Source: an uncultured Lachnospiraceae bacterium (lineage in GTDB: Bacteria > Bacillota > Clostridia > Lachnospirales > Lachnospiraceae). From it: a stretch of 36,243 nt of DNA. The DNA is taken from NCBI GenBank assembly GCA_902793335.1, contig CADBCZ010000031.1, forward strand, positions 1 through 36,243, written 5' to 3'. Positions 22,833-32,266 of this stretch are shown here, in pieces. The position numbers and the translations under genes are program-made. Position 1 is the stretch's first letter; every line of letters begins with the position of its first letter. The notes beneath the pieces were generated by a model. It did no database searches. It was not told the DNA's origin and saw nothing but the letters and a program-made list of their open reading frames with translations.

Positions 22833-24551
22833 ATGCGATACGATTTTTTGAAGGATTTTCCAAAAAGAATGAAGAATGTGGGACTATATGCCACACTTAT
22901 TCAGAATATTGTTGATAAGACGAGCTGGAATAAATACTATGTCACGAAAAATGATGAGCGTATTAATATTGTCTTTTCAGTTCTTCTTTTTATTATGGAA
23001 AAATCTTTAAAAGATGATGTGTGTACTTTGGACGATGTAGCAGTATATATTGATGAGATAAACAGCACTGATTATCAAAAACCGTTATCCTTTGACGAGT
23101 GCAGAGAGCTGGCAGACTTTATAGTCAACTCCGTCTTGTCAAATGATGGTAAGATAATGAGTTTTGACGGATATGATTATGAGCAGAAGGCATATCATAT
23201 TATCAATATACGTTACCTTATGAACAAAGTAGTATATATTGACGGAGATGTAAGAAGGACATCTTACACTTTGACGGAGGAGGGATATAATCTTTTACTG
23301 TCAACTCTTGAGGTAGAGGCTAACCTTAGATTTACCATTCAGGAGATGATATTCCGACTCCATCTTGAAAAACAGAGCTATGATAAGGCGGCTCAGGATA
23401 TCAGGGAATTGTTTAATCAGATAAGAATACAGCTTAGAAAGATTGATGCAGCCATGATCAGTATACGTCGTAATGCCCTAAACTTTTCAATAACTCAGTA
23501 CGAAGAGATCACCAATGAAAATATGGATATGGTGTATGATACAAAACAGAAATTTGAGAATTACAGGGATCTGGTTGAACAGAGGAAGGCTGAACTTTTA
23601 GAGATTCATTTTAATGTAAAGAAATTAAGCCCGGAAGATGAAGAGAAACTTGCCAACTTAAAGGTGATAAGCGGTTATCTTGGAAGAACGATAGATGAAC
23701 ACCAGAAGATATTGACAAGTCATTTTAATCTTAAGGATCTTTATGCAAAGGAAATGGACAGTCTTTCAGTGGTGTCTATGGTAAAGCGATTCTCTTTAAG
23801 AAATGAGTTGTATGATAAGATACTTGACGATCCTAATGCATTAGGTAATATGTCTAATCTGCTGTCGCCTTTGTTTAATCAGGATGTTGAAGGAGTATAT
23901 AATCCTGCAAGTGCAGCGGGATTACAGCGCACATCGAGAAAGAAAAAGGAAGAAGACAGTACTGAGGATATAGAGTTTGATGAGGAATTATGGGAACGGG
24001 AAAAACAGGCGCGTCTTAAGGAAAGGCGTAAGAAATATGAGGGCTGTCTGACATTTATATTAAGTCGCGCAGTAGAGCATGGAAGTGTAATGCTTTCGGA
24101 AATTCGGGATGAAATTGTTTCTGGTACAGAAAATAATAACATGGCAAGGAATGTTAGTGATGACGATATTGGAGAAAAAACATTAAAAAAAGAAGTTCAA
24201 AAAAATGTGGACGAGGATCAGCCTGCAAAAATAGATGTATTAATCCCTACCATAGATATATTCAAGGAAATAATGGTTGAGCTGATTAAGGGAAGAACCT
24301 TAGATCTTAATGAACTTAAGAGAGAACGACGAGAGAGCTTTGAGGATGATTCAGAGGTGTTTGAGGTTAACCGTATGGTACTTGACATTATGGAGAGTCT
24401 TGATCCTGAAGAAAATGTAAAACACATTGTTATTTCGAAATATGGGGATTCAAAGGTATCATTTGGCAACATTATTGATGAATATGGAAGACTTAGAGAA
24501 ATTAGGTGTTCGGATGTTAAGATTGAGGTTTTTGAGGGATTTGTGGATTGA
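22833..24551 (+). CDS. jetA: Wadjet kleisin-like subunit JetA
   Basis: 572 residues behind AAAGGAG. Winged-helix-like N-terminus ('YDFLKDFPKRMKNVGLYATL'), a long helical centre (about 180-330), a charged low-complexity linker (about 365-410, Lys/Glu/Asp), and a C-terminal domain of about 80 residues. This fits JetA (DUF5716-like), the kleisin that bridges the two JetC heads, as MukF does for MukB. Its place between JetD and the DUF4194 protein secures the call. A second charged, Asn/Asp-rich linker lies near 430-465. Confidence 0.8.
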   Translation: MRYDFLKDFPKRMKNVGLYATLIQNIVDKTSWNKYYVTKNDERINIVFSVLLFIMEKSLKDDVCTLDDVAVYIDEINSTDYQKPLSFDECRELADFIVNSVLSNDGKIMSFDGYDYEQKAYHIINIRYLMNKVVYIDGDVRRTSYTLTEEGYNLLLSTLEVEANLRFTIQEMIFRLHLEKQSYDKAAQDIRELFNQIRIQLRKIDAAMISIRRNALNFSITQYEEITNENMDMVYDTKQKFENYRDLVEQRKAELLEIHFNVKKLSPEDEEKLANLKVISGYLGRTIDEHQKILTSHFNLKDLYAKEMDSLSVVSMVKRFSLRNELYDKILDDPNALGNMSNLLSPLFNQDVEGVYNPASAAGLQRTSRKKKEEDSTEDIEFDEELWEREKQARLKERRKKYEGCLTFILSRAVEHGSVMLSEIRDEIVSGTENNNMARNVSDDDIGEKTLKKEVQKNVDEDQPAKIDVLIPTIDIFKEIMVELIKGRTLDLNELKRERRESFEDDSEVFEVNRMVLDIMESLDPEENVKHIVISKYGDSKVSFGNIIDEYGRLREIRCSDVKIEVFEGFVD

Positions 24552-24605
24552 ATAGATACGATTGCTTTTGATGAATTTGTGTATTGAACAGTTACGTAGT
24601 TTTTG
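24537..24605 (+). repeat. Imperfect tandem repeat at the end of jetA
   Basis: The last codons of jetA and what follows (24537-24570) are repeated imperfectly at 24573-24605; both units read roughly G-A-TTTGTG-ATTGAA, then a T-rich end. It fills the 73-base jetA-jetB gap and looks like a slippage duplication. Confidence 0.5.
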
Positions 24606-24624
24606 GAGAAAGAGGTAGTTAAAG

Positions 24625-25347
24625 ATGGCATTTGAATATAATGAGATTAAGCGGAGTCAGGAGATATTCTATTATCTATTAAAACATCATGAACTTAGTG
24701 AGGATAAAGAACCGGGATTATATAGGGCATATTTTGAAAAAGAGGATGTTCAGATGCTGGTGAAATCACAGGGCGAAGCGGCTGAATGCAAGATTGAAAG
24801 ATATGGAAATACAATCTATCTCATACCTGATGAAGGTAATAATTACCTTGGATTTTCAAAAAGTCAGTTAAAGAAACAGCTGTTAAAATCTGATGCGACG
24901 GATAAAGATTATTACCTTGCACAGTTTGTTATTCTTACATTGATGATCGAGTTCTATGACGGACAGGGAAGCAGTGCCAAGACGAGAGATTATATTCGCG
25001 TGGGCGAGCTGCTTAACAGCGTGTCGGAACGCTTGAGGGAAGGAGCGGATCGTATGGATGAAGAGGAACAGGATAGGGCAGGCATTGCATTTACTGATAT
25101 GTTAGAAGCATATGAGTCGTTGAAATCCGATGACACGGGAAGAAAGACCAAGACCACAAAGGAAGGTTTTATACATAGCATTCTTACATTTCTTGAAAAT
25201 CAGGGACTTATAGAATATGTTGTGGTCGATGAGATGGTTCTGACCACTAAGAAGATGGATAATTTCATGGATTGGAATATATTAAATGAGAATAATTTCG
25301 ACAGGGTATTATCAGTGTTGGGGGTGAGAGAAAGTGGCGAAAATTAA
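24625..25347 (+). CDS. jetB: Wadjet KITE-like subunit JetB (DUF4194)
   Basis: 240 residues. The pattern 'LYRAYFEKEDVQMLVKSQGE', 'IERYGNTIYLIPDEGNNYLGF' and the C-terminal 'FLENQGLIEYVVVDE' fits the DUF4194/MukE-like KITE proteins that dimerise on the kleisin. The site is GGAGAAAGAGG upstream of 24625. It overlaps jetC by 14 bases, indicating coupled translation of the motor subunits. Confidence 0.85.
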   Translation: MAFEYNEIKRSQEIFYYLLKHHELSEDKEPGLYRAYFEKEDVQMLVKSQGEAAECKIERYGNTIYLIPDEGNNYLGFSKSQLKKQLLKSDATDKDYYLAQFVILTLMIEFYDGQGSSAKTRDYIRVGELLNSVSERLREGADRMDEEEQDRAGIAFTDMLEAYESLKSDDTGRKTKTTKEGFIHSILTFLENQGLIEYVVVDEMVLTTKKMDNFMDWNILNENNFDRVLSVLGVRESGEN

Positions 25348-28300
25348 TGCGGTAAGACTTATCAATATCAATTACAACAACAACTCAATAAGAATAAATG
25401 ATGAGACTATGCATTTTAACGGTGACAGTACCCTTGTTGCACTGGCAAATGGTGGGGGTAAGACTGTCCTTGTGCAGATGATGACGGCGCCTTTCGTACA
25501 CAAGCGTTATAGGAATACTACCGACAGAATGTTTGAGAATTTCTTTACTACCAATAAGCCTTCATTTATCCTGATAGAATGGAGCCTTGACGGCGGCATA
25601 GGGAAAATGATGAACGGACTGATGATAAGAAGAAGTCAGAATGATATTGAAGATAGCGGCGACGCTCTTGAGATAACCGGAATAGTCAGTGAATACAACG
25701 GTGCCTGCATGTGGGATATCCATAATCTGCCTGTCGTTGAGAAGACTAAAAAAGAAATGAATCTTAAGGGATATGCAACGTGCCGTCAGATATTTGATGG
25801 TTTTAAGAAGGACAGGGATGCTAAGTTTTTCCACTATGACATGAATAATTCAGGACAGCAGAGACAGTATTTTGACAAGCTCATGGAATATCGTGTCGAC
25901 TATAAGGAATGGGAAGATATCATCAGGAAGATTAACATGAAGGAAGGCGGTCTTGCTGAGCTGTTTTCTGATTGTAAGGATGAGAGAAGCCTTATGGAGA
26001 AATGGTTCCTAGAGTCAATCGAAAAGAAGATTGATAAGGACGGGGGAATGATCCGTGATTTTGAAAGAAATGTGGGTAATTACGTAAGGCAGTATTATGA
26101 AAATGAGGACAAGATCAAGCGACGTGATACCATTGAAAAATTCAAGGAACAGGTCATATATGATGATGAAATGGCAGGAAATAAATCCGTAAAAACCTGT
26201 GCGGAGGAATTTCTTCTAAGGGAAAAAGATAAGAGAAAACAAGAGGGAATTATTGCTGCATTTAGAACGATGATAGAAGAATATCATGACGATACTTCGG
26301 CTCTGCTTTCTAATAAACTTGATGAGATAACTGACCTTAAAAGTAGAATAAATGATATCAGACATGAGAAGATTTCGTATGAGATTTTGCTGCTTTCTAA
26401 AGATAAGGAAAAGTATGAACAGGAATATGAGAAACTTGGCATACAGCTTACAGAGCTTGATGAAAAGATTAATGAAACTGAACTGCTTATTGGGATAATG
26501 GCATGCAGACGAATCTACGATACAAGAGACAGGGAGAAGAAAGAGTATAACGATATAGAGGCGAAACTTAGGGCGTTAAGTGCACAGAATGAGGATAACA
26601 GGGAAAGACGCGAGGAGCTTGGAGCACTTATGTATGCCTTCATAGAAGAGAATATAGATAAGATAAATTCAGAGATTGAAGGTGTAGAGAAGGAAATTGA
26701 TGATATCCTGCATAATATAGAAGATGTTAAGGGCAGGATAGCTGATAATGATAAGAGTATTACTGAGCTTTCTACTGAGAAAGGAAAGTTGGAGGCACTG
26801 GTAGAAACTTATTCAGATAAGGAAAGTACTTATAACAGGGATTATAAGCAGAACCTTTGTAGGAATATCCTTGGAAAATATGATGAGGGCTTATTTGATA
26901 TAGAAAAGGATAAATGTCTTAAGAGTAAGCTTAGTTTGGAAAAGGAAGTTAAGGGGAATAAAGAGAAACGTCACGAGAAGGAAAATGCTCTTAGAAAATA
27001 TGAAAGTGACAGGAATAATATATCTATCAATAAAGTCAAAAATGAAGAGGTCAAGAATAGAGCCTGTGAAGATGTTGCCCGATATGATAAAGAGCTTGAT
27101 GTAAGAAGGAATATGCTCAAATATGTTGAGCTTAACGAAGATAAGTTATTTGACCGTGAACTGATAAGAAACAAGCTTGACGAAAAACTTGAGGAGATCG
27201 ATGTTTCACTTTCCGGGTTAAAGACAACTGCTGCTAAAGAAAAGAAGGAATATGAGGCAATATCACAGGGACGTATATATGAACTTCCGGATAATATGAA
27301 AACTGCCATGGATACATTAGGAATAGCGCAGATTCACGGACTTAACTGGCTTAGGAAGAATGGTAAGAGTGCGGAAGAAAATATTAAGTTGGTGAGAAGG
27401 AATCCATTTATCCCCTATGCACTAATCATGACGGATAATGAGTATGCAAGTCTTAAGAATATGGGCAGTGACATATACAGTTCTCTGCCGGTTCCGATAA
27501 TGCTTCGAAAAGAATTGGAAGAGGGAATATTTAAGGTAAATGATGGAACACTAGAACTTGGTAAAATTCGTTTCTATGTCCGTTTCAATGAGAATCTTCT
27601 TGATGAAAATAAGATGCAGAAAATTCTTGATGATAGGCAGCATGCTATTAAAGATTTAGAGGATAAGATTCAAATAAGAGAAGATGAAAAGCGGGAATAC
27701 AATGACAAGCTTGGAGTACTTAATAATCAGGAAGTGACAGACAAGCTTTATGAAGAAAAACATAATGTAATAAAGCGGTGTGAGGACGAAGAGGAACGAC
27801 TTACAAGGGAATTGGCTTCTTTGGAAAATGCGAAGAAGGAATGTGAGAGTCTGATTGAGGAGCTTAATGGTATCATTCAAAATAATGAGAATGATTTAAA
27901 GATTGAATCCGACAGATATGAGAGTCTTAAAGCTCTTGCACAGGCATATGATAAGTATATTGACAATGTCAGAGACAAAAAACGAATTGAAGCTGACATA
28001 GAAAAGCTTGAAAATTATAATGCAGAGCTTAAATGTGATCTGGACAAATATCAGGCAGAACTTGGAAGAAACCAATCAAAGAAGAATAATCTTACACAGG
28101 AGATGAGGAGTAAGCAAGAGGAATTATCGATATACTTGCGTTATGGAGAGATGGGTAAGGTGATAGAAATAACCGATGATCATCGTAAGAGGAAGGATAA
28201 GTATGAGTCGGAGTACAAGGCTATCACGGAAGAACTTGATAATGATATTAAGAGACTTGAGAGAGATTTTGAAAAGCAGGTGGAACGATTAAGAAATGCT

Positions 28301-29797
28301 GAGAATGATTATAAGATTGCAAAGAAGAAACTTTCTAAGGATACCGGAAGGACATTTGATGACATTGATGACAGTGTGAAAAAATGTGTTTACGACGAGG
28401 ATGAGGATAGCAGGCTATCAGAGGAAAAGAAGGATCTTTCAGCAAAACGTAAAGATGTGGCAAAGAGTCAGAATGAGGCTGATAAGAATCGTTCCCTTAA
28501 AGCACAGAGTATTGAGAATAAGATTTCCGAGATGAAGCGGGAATGTGGCAGGGATGAGCCTGTTGACAGCGAGCTTATCATACCTCGTAATTATGAAGCT
28601 GAGATAAGCGGTCTTTGTTATAATCTTGGTGAAGTGGAAAAGGAAAGAGATACTCTTTCGATGAAAATTCAGGAGCTGTCGGCACTTCTTTCAGGACTTG
28701 CGGAATACAGTGAGTTCAGAGTTTTAGAAGATACAAAGTTAGAAGTTGATGTGACATCCATGAACAAAACTGAACTTGACAGACTGAAGGGAAGCCTTGT
28801 CAGGGATTACAGTGAGATGAGTGAGAAGATAGAAAAAGCGAGAAATGTTCTTGAGAAACGTATCAGGGATGTTCTTGATATCACTGATTTTCACGATGAA
28901 TATTATAAGAAGCATCTTGATTCAATGCTAAGACTGTCAGATACACCATCAGAGGTGTTAAGGCAGATCGAGCTTACCATAAGTGTCTTTGATAACCAGA
29001 TGAAGAAGATAGAGGTGGATCTGGCGCTTGTTGAGAAAGAACGCAACAACCTTACCGGTGAGTTGATGGATTATGTCAAGGCTGTCCACAGAGATGTATC
29101 TAAGATAGATGACAATTCTACGATAACGGTGAGAGAACGTTCCATAAAGATGTTGGATATCAAGACTCCTGACTGGCAGGAGAATGAAGAGCTCTATAAT
29201 ATTCGCATGCGTGAATTCGTAGATGGAATTACTCTTAAAGGTGTTGAGTTATACAAGAAGGGTGAAAATGCTGCCGAATATTTTGGTACCCAGCTTAATA
29301 CTAAGAATCTCTATGACATAATCGTGGGACTTGGCAACGTTTCAATAAGACTTTATAAGATCGAAGAGCAGAGAGAATACCCTATTGCCTGGTCTGATGT
29401 TGCAGCTAATTCCGGTGGCGAGGGATTTCTGTCGTCATTCGTTATACTTTCAAGCCTTCTTACATATATAAGAAAAGACGATACAGATCTTTTTGCAGAG
29501 AAAAATGAGAGCAAGGTCATGATAATGGATAATCCGTTCGGTGTAACGTACTCAGAACATCTGCTAAAGCCTCTTATGGAGATGGCAAAGAAGAACAATA
29601 CACAGCTTATTTGTCTGTCGGGACTTGGTGGCGACTCCATATACGGAAGATTTGACAATATATACATATTAAACCGCGTTGTCGCAAGTCTTAAGAGTGG
29701 ACAGCAGTTCTTAAGAATGGAGCATTACAGAGGAACTGAACCTGAAACGATCATCGCTTCACAGTTTGAGGTTGGGGAGCAGTTGACGTTGTTTTGA
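25334..29797 (+). CDS. jetC: Wadjet SMC-like ATPase JetC
   Basis: 1487 residues from a GTG at 25334, behind GGGGGTGAGAG inside the end of jetB. Walker A is NGGGKT (39-44). Very long coiled-coil arms (about 250-650 and 780-1290), rich in Lys and Glu, enclose a hinge-like globular part near 650-760 ('HGLNWLRKNGKSAEENIKLV', 'NPFIPYALIMTD'). The C-terminal head has signature NSGGEGF (1359-1365) and Walker B ending in MIMDNPFG (Asp1399). The residue after Asp is Asn, not the Glu of most SMC proteins. JetC extrudes DNA loops with JetA and JetB and presents circular DNA to JetD. Confidence 0.9.
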   Translation: MAKINAVRLININYNNNSIRINDETMHFNGDSTLVALANGGGKTVLVQMMTAPFVHKRYRNTTDRMFENFFTTNKPSFILIEWSLDGGIGKMMNGLMIRRSQNDIEDSGDALEITGIVSEYNGACMWDIHNLPVVEKTKKEMNLKGYATCRQIFDGFKKDRDAKFFHYDMNNSGQQRQYFDKLMEYRVDYKEWEDIIRKINMKEGGLAELFSDCKDERSLMEKWFLESIEKKIDKDGGMIRDFERNVGNYVRQYYENEDKIKRRDTIEKFKEQVIYDDEMAGNKSVKTCAEEFLLREKDKRKQEGIIAAFRTMIEEYHDDTSALLSNKLDEITDLKSRINDIRHEKISYEILLLSKDKEKYEQEYEKLGIQLTELDEKINETELLIGIMACRRIYDTRDREKKEYNDIEAKLRALSAQNEDNRERREELGALMYAFIEENIDKINSEIEGVEKEIDDILHNIEDVKGRIADNDKSITELSTEKGKLEALVETYSDKESTYNRDYKQNLCRNILGKYDEGLFDIEKDKCLKSKLSLEKEVKGNKEKRHEKENALRKYESDRNNISINKVKNEEVKNRACEDVARYDKELDVRRNMLKYVELNEDKLFDRELIRNKLDEKLEEIDVSLSGLKTTAAKEKKEYEAISQGRIYELPDNMKTAMDTLGIAQIHGLNWLRKNGKSAEENIKLVRRNPFIPYALIMTDNEYASLKNMGSDIYSSLPVPIMLRKELEEGIFKVNDGTLELGKIRFYVRFNENLLDENKMQKILDDRQHAIKDLEDKIQIREDEKREYNDKLGVLNNQEVTDKLYEEKHNVIKRCEDEEERLTRELASLENAKKECESLIEELNGIIQNNENDLKIESDRYESLKALAQAYDKYIDNVRDKKRIEADIEKLENYNAELKCDLDKYQAELGRNQSKKNNLTQEMRSKQEELSIYLRYGEMGKVIEITDDHRKRKDKYESEYKAITEELDNDIKRLERDFEKQVERLRNAENDYKIAKKKLSKDTGRTFDDIDDSVKKCVYDEDEDSRLSEEKKDLSAKRKDVAKSQNEADKNRSLKAQSIENKISEMKRECGRDEPVDSELIIPRNYEAEISGLCYNLGEVEKERDTLSMKIQELSALLSGLAEYSEFRVLEDTKLEVDVTSMNKTELDRLKGSLVRDYSEMSEKIEKARNVLEKRIRDVLDITDFHDEYYKKHLDSMLRLSDTPSEVLRQIELTISVFDNQMKKIEVDLALVEKERNNLTGELMDYVKAVHRDVSKIDDNSTITVRERSIKMLDIKTPDWQENEELYNIRMREFVDGITLKGVELYKKGENAAEYFGTQLNTKNLYDIIVGLGNVSIRLYKIEEQREYPIAWSDVAANSGGEGFLSSFVILSSLLTYIRKDDTDLFAEKNESKVMIMDNPFGVTYSEHLLKPLMEMAKKNNTQLICLSGLGGDSIYGRFDNIYILNRVVASLKSGQQFLRMEHYRGTEPETIIASQFEVGEQLTLF

Positions 29798-29880
29798 GGG
29801 TAAGCAGTGCCTTATGAGCTTTATAAGGGTTTGACATTTACCACAAGCCGGATAGGCGTTTTGCCGAAAGAAAATGTCCA

Positions 29881-29909
29881 AAGGTCCTGCGTGAGCAGGA
29901 CCTTTTTGA
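29881..29909 (+). terminator. Terminator of the Wadjet operon
   Basis: AAGGTCCTGC (29881-29890) pairs perfectly with GCAGGACCTT (29895-29904) across GTGA, followed by T. Upstream, 29810-29878 holds two more hairpins: CCTTAT/ATAAGG (29810-29815/29823-29828) and GACATTT/AAATGTC (29833-29839/29872-29878, enclosing a small GC stem). The 3' end is therefore unusually structured. Confidence 0.9.
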
Positions 29910-29933
29910 GATTTATACAAAGGAGACGGTTTA

Positions 29934-30426
29934 TGGCAAATATATATGATTGTGTGGATGATTTGTGCCGTTGTTAGATACAGAATATGTTATTGTTCTT
30001 GGTAGAAAAGGTGTGTCGGTTACATTAAGAATATTATTTAATAAAAAAGATTGTTATCATTTGATGGGACTTCAATATATTAAAGATCGACCGGAACTGA
30101 ATCGTGATAGGGGAATCATATTTGATGAGATAAAGTGTAGAATTTTGAAAAAGGAAAATGTGGAATCTTCGGATTTCTATAGTCGTATAGTTGATAGAAT
30201 AGATTTTCTTCCATGTCTTGAGCAGATATTGGACAATAATGATACTGTTTTTAAATATAACAGACGAGAAAATGTATATTCTTTGATTGATGCAAATTAT
30301 CTAATGAAGAACAGGATGTATAACCGAAATATCTATGTTTTTCTTTCGGAAATTAAAGAGGCACAATTCTTTTGCATATATGAGTGTTGTGGTTTGAAAG
30401 TACTACAGCACTTATTTTTTTGTTGA
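29934..30426 (+). pseudogene. PBECR4-family nuclease-like gene, frameshifted and truncated
   Basis: A good start (AAAGGAG, ATG at 29934) opens 'MANIYDCVDDLC' but stops at a TAG after 14 codons. The other frame, from about 29965, continues the family: 'LLDTEYVIVLGRKGVSVTLR', 'HLMGLQYIKDRPELNRDRG', 'FDEIK', 'RIDFLPCLEQILDNNDTVFKYN', 'SLIDANYLMKN' and 'IYVFLSEIKEAQFFC'. These match the PBECR4 group (barnase/EndoU/RelE-like nuclease domains of phages and toxins). The family normally continues beyond 'FFC', but here the gene runs into a duplicated terminator block at 30365. So it has one frameshift and a lost 3' end. It was probably a toxin- or effector-like gene of the island. Confidence 0.7.
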
Positions 30427-30589
30427 TTAAAATTTGTAGGATTAGTATAATATTTTTACAAAAATAAACATTAGAAATTGTCATAAAACGAATAGATTTT
30501 GAGGTAATATAAGATTAAGGAGTAAAACATAATGTCCACATCCGATAACCCGATTCTTTCGGGAGCAACCACTGCATTTGTTTATGCAG
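30365..30589 (+). repeat. Duplicated terminator-promoter-start cassette, copy 1
   Basis: About 225 bases nearly identical to 32931-33154. In order: a terminator (AGTGTTGTGGT 30383-30393/ACTACAGCACT 30402-30412, T run to 30421), a promoter (TTGATT 30423-30428, 17 bases, TATAAT 30446-30451), a ribosome binding site (AAGGAG), and an ATG at 30532 with the first codons of a helicase gene. The copies differ by scattered bases and one single-base indel in the untranslated part, and diverge after the first 19 or so codons. Confidence 0.9.
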
Positions 30590-30633
30590 TTGATGATAAT
30601 TTGAGAGAGTATCTAAAGAACTTCTTAAATTAA
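30532..30633 (+). pseudogene. N-terminal remnant of a PLD-helicase-DUF3427 gene
   Basis: 33 codons to TAA. The first 18 residues match the start of the intact helicase at 33097: 'SDNPILSGATTAF' here against 'PDNAIISGATTAF' there. After that the sequence is unrelated. It has a full promoter and ribosome binding site and may still be expressed as a short peptide. The 172 bases from here to the next gene hold no recognisable feature apart from that gene's weak ribosome binding site. Confidence 0.75.
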
Positions 30634-30805
30634 TGACTAAGAGAATAGTTAAGCATGAGTAAATTCTGTTTGATGAACGCAAAATAGTAAGAGAATTATC
30701 TGTATAGATATTATTTGTTTTATGGAAGCAAAATTGTATAAATGAAGCGTTTGGAGCAACAAAAAATCAAGTATTAGAAAATATATAGTAGAAAGCAGGT
30801 TTTTT

Positions 30806-32266
30806 ATGAATTCAGAACAAGAATATTATATCAGCTTAATTGACAGACTCCGCCAATTGCCGGTAGAAACCGAGTGGTTGGAATATAAAATGAATAATTA
30901 TGAAGCGGAATTGATTGGTGAATATATATCTGCGTTAAGCAATTCGGCTACTATTTGTAATAAAGAAAAGGCTTATATTTTGTGGGGAATTAATGATAAA
31001 ACTCACGAGATTGAAGGAACGTTGTTTTCGCCGAAAAAAGCCAAAAAAGGCAATGAAGAAATCGAGAATTGGCTGGCGGGTGGATTAAAACCAAGGGTGG
31101 ATTTTAGATTTATTGAAGTGAATACGGATAAAGGAAAAGTTGTTGTTATGGAAATACCGGCAGCAGTGAATACTCCTACCAGCTTTAAGGGGACTGAATT
31201 TATCCGTGTTGGTTCATATAAGAAAAAGCTTAAAGAATATCCGGAGAAAGAACGAAAACTTTGGCTGTCCTTCGAACAGAAACCATTTGAATTGAGAGTG
31301 GCGATGGAGAATGTTACGGCATCTAAAGTAACGGAACTCTTAGACTGTGCAGCATATTATACACTTATGAAATTACCTTTACCGAGTAATCGTGATGCCA
31401 TTATTCACAACATGATCGATGAAGAATTTATTCGCGAGATGGATAACGGGAATTATGCAATTACTAATATGGGAGCATTACTTTTGGCAAAGGATTTAAC
31501 TGCCTTTGCACATTTGAAAAGAAAGGCGGTTCGTGTAATTAAATACAAGGGCAATGGTAAAACTAATGCCATAAGAGAGCAGGTTTTTACAAAAGGATAT
31601 GCAATACAATTTGACGATATTACAGACTATATTATGACGCTGATTCCACAAGAGGAAGAAATCGATGGCGGAAGAAGATTGGAGCATATCATGTTTCCGC
31701 GCAAAGCAATCAGAGAAATGCTTGGAAATATGATCATTCATCAGGATTTAACTGCTCATGGAAGTGGTCCTGTTATGGAGATTTTTGACACGAAAGTGGA
31801 AGCATCGAATCCGGGAAGCCTTTTAGTGGAAGTTAATCGTATTATTGATACAGTACCTCACTCTCGCAATGAGGCTATGGCATCATTCCTTAGAATTGTT
31901 CGGATTTGTGAGGAACGAGGAAGCGGATTTGATCGTATGGAAGAAGGGATGCGCGATTTGACTATTCCGGCACCAAAGGTTGAAACCGGAGATGATTTTA
32001 CCAGAACGAAATTATATTGGTATGATAATCTGAATGATTGGAAGAAAGAGGATAAAATCAGAACCTGTTATTTGTATACATGTTATTGTTATGTGAATGA
32101 AATAGAGGTCGCGAATTCAGTATTAAGAGCGCGTTTCGGTGTGGAAGAGAAGAATAAAGCAATTATATCCCGAATTATAAAAGATGCTATTGATGCGGGA
32201 TTTATCAAACTGTCAGATGAAAATGCGGCACCTAAATTAAGAAGATATATTCCATATTGGGCGTGA
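30806..32266 (+). CDS. AlbA_2 (Schlafen-like) DNA-binding / ATP-binding protein
   Basis: 486 residues. The N-terminal AlbA_2 domain (about 15-140) shows 'ETEWLEYKMN' (Glu26, Lys28), 'ISALSNSATI', 'AYILWGIND' and 'FIRVGSYKKKLKEYPEKER'. The middle has the GHKL-like ATP-binding part seen in this group ('FPRKAIREMLGNMIIHQDL', 'EASNPGSLL', 'ICEERGSGFDRM'), often annotated as RecG-like or ATP-binding protein. A C-terminal winged helix follows. Such proteins regulate transcription or act in defence islands. It lies between the two copies of the duplicated cassette and could be transcribed from the promoter of copy 1. Confidence 0.8.
   Translation: MNSEQEYYISLIDRLRQLPVETEWLEYKMNNYEAELIGEYISALSNSATICNKEKAYILWGINDKTHEIEGTLFSPKKAKKGNEEIENWLAGGLKPRVDFRFIEVNTDKGKVVVMEIPAAVNTPTSFKGTEFIRVGSYKKKLKEYPEKERKLWLSFEQKPFELRVAMENVTASKVTELLDCAAYYTLMKLPLPSNRDAIIHNMIDEEFIREMDNGNYAITNMGALLLAKDLTAFAHLKRKAVRVIKYKGNGKTNAIREQVFTKGYAIQFDDITDYIMTLIPQEEEIDGGRRLEHIMFPRKAIREMLGNMIIHQDLTAHGSGPVMEIFDTKVEASNPGSLLVEVNRIIDTVPHSRNEAMASFLRIVRICEERGSGFDRMEEGMRDLTIPAPKVETGDDFTRTKLYWYDNLNDWKKEDKIRTCYLYTCYCYVNEIEVANSVLRARFGVEEKNKAIISRIIKDAIDAGFIKLSDENAAPKLRRYIPYWA

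Noticed and set aside
29831-29860. Promoter starting at TTGACA after jetC
   Set aside because: No -10 hexamer at a suitable distance; the TTGACA lies within a stem of the 3' structure.
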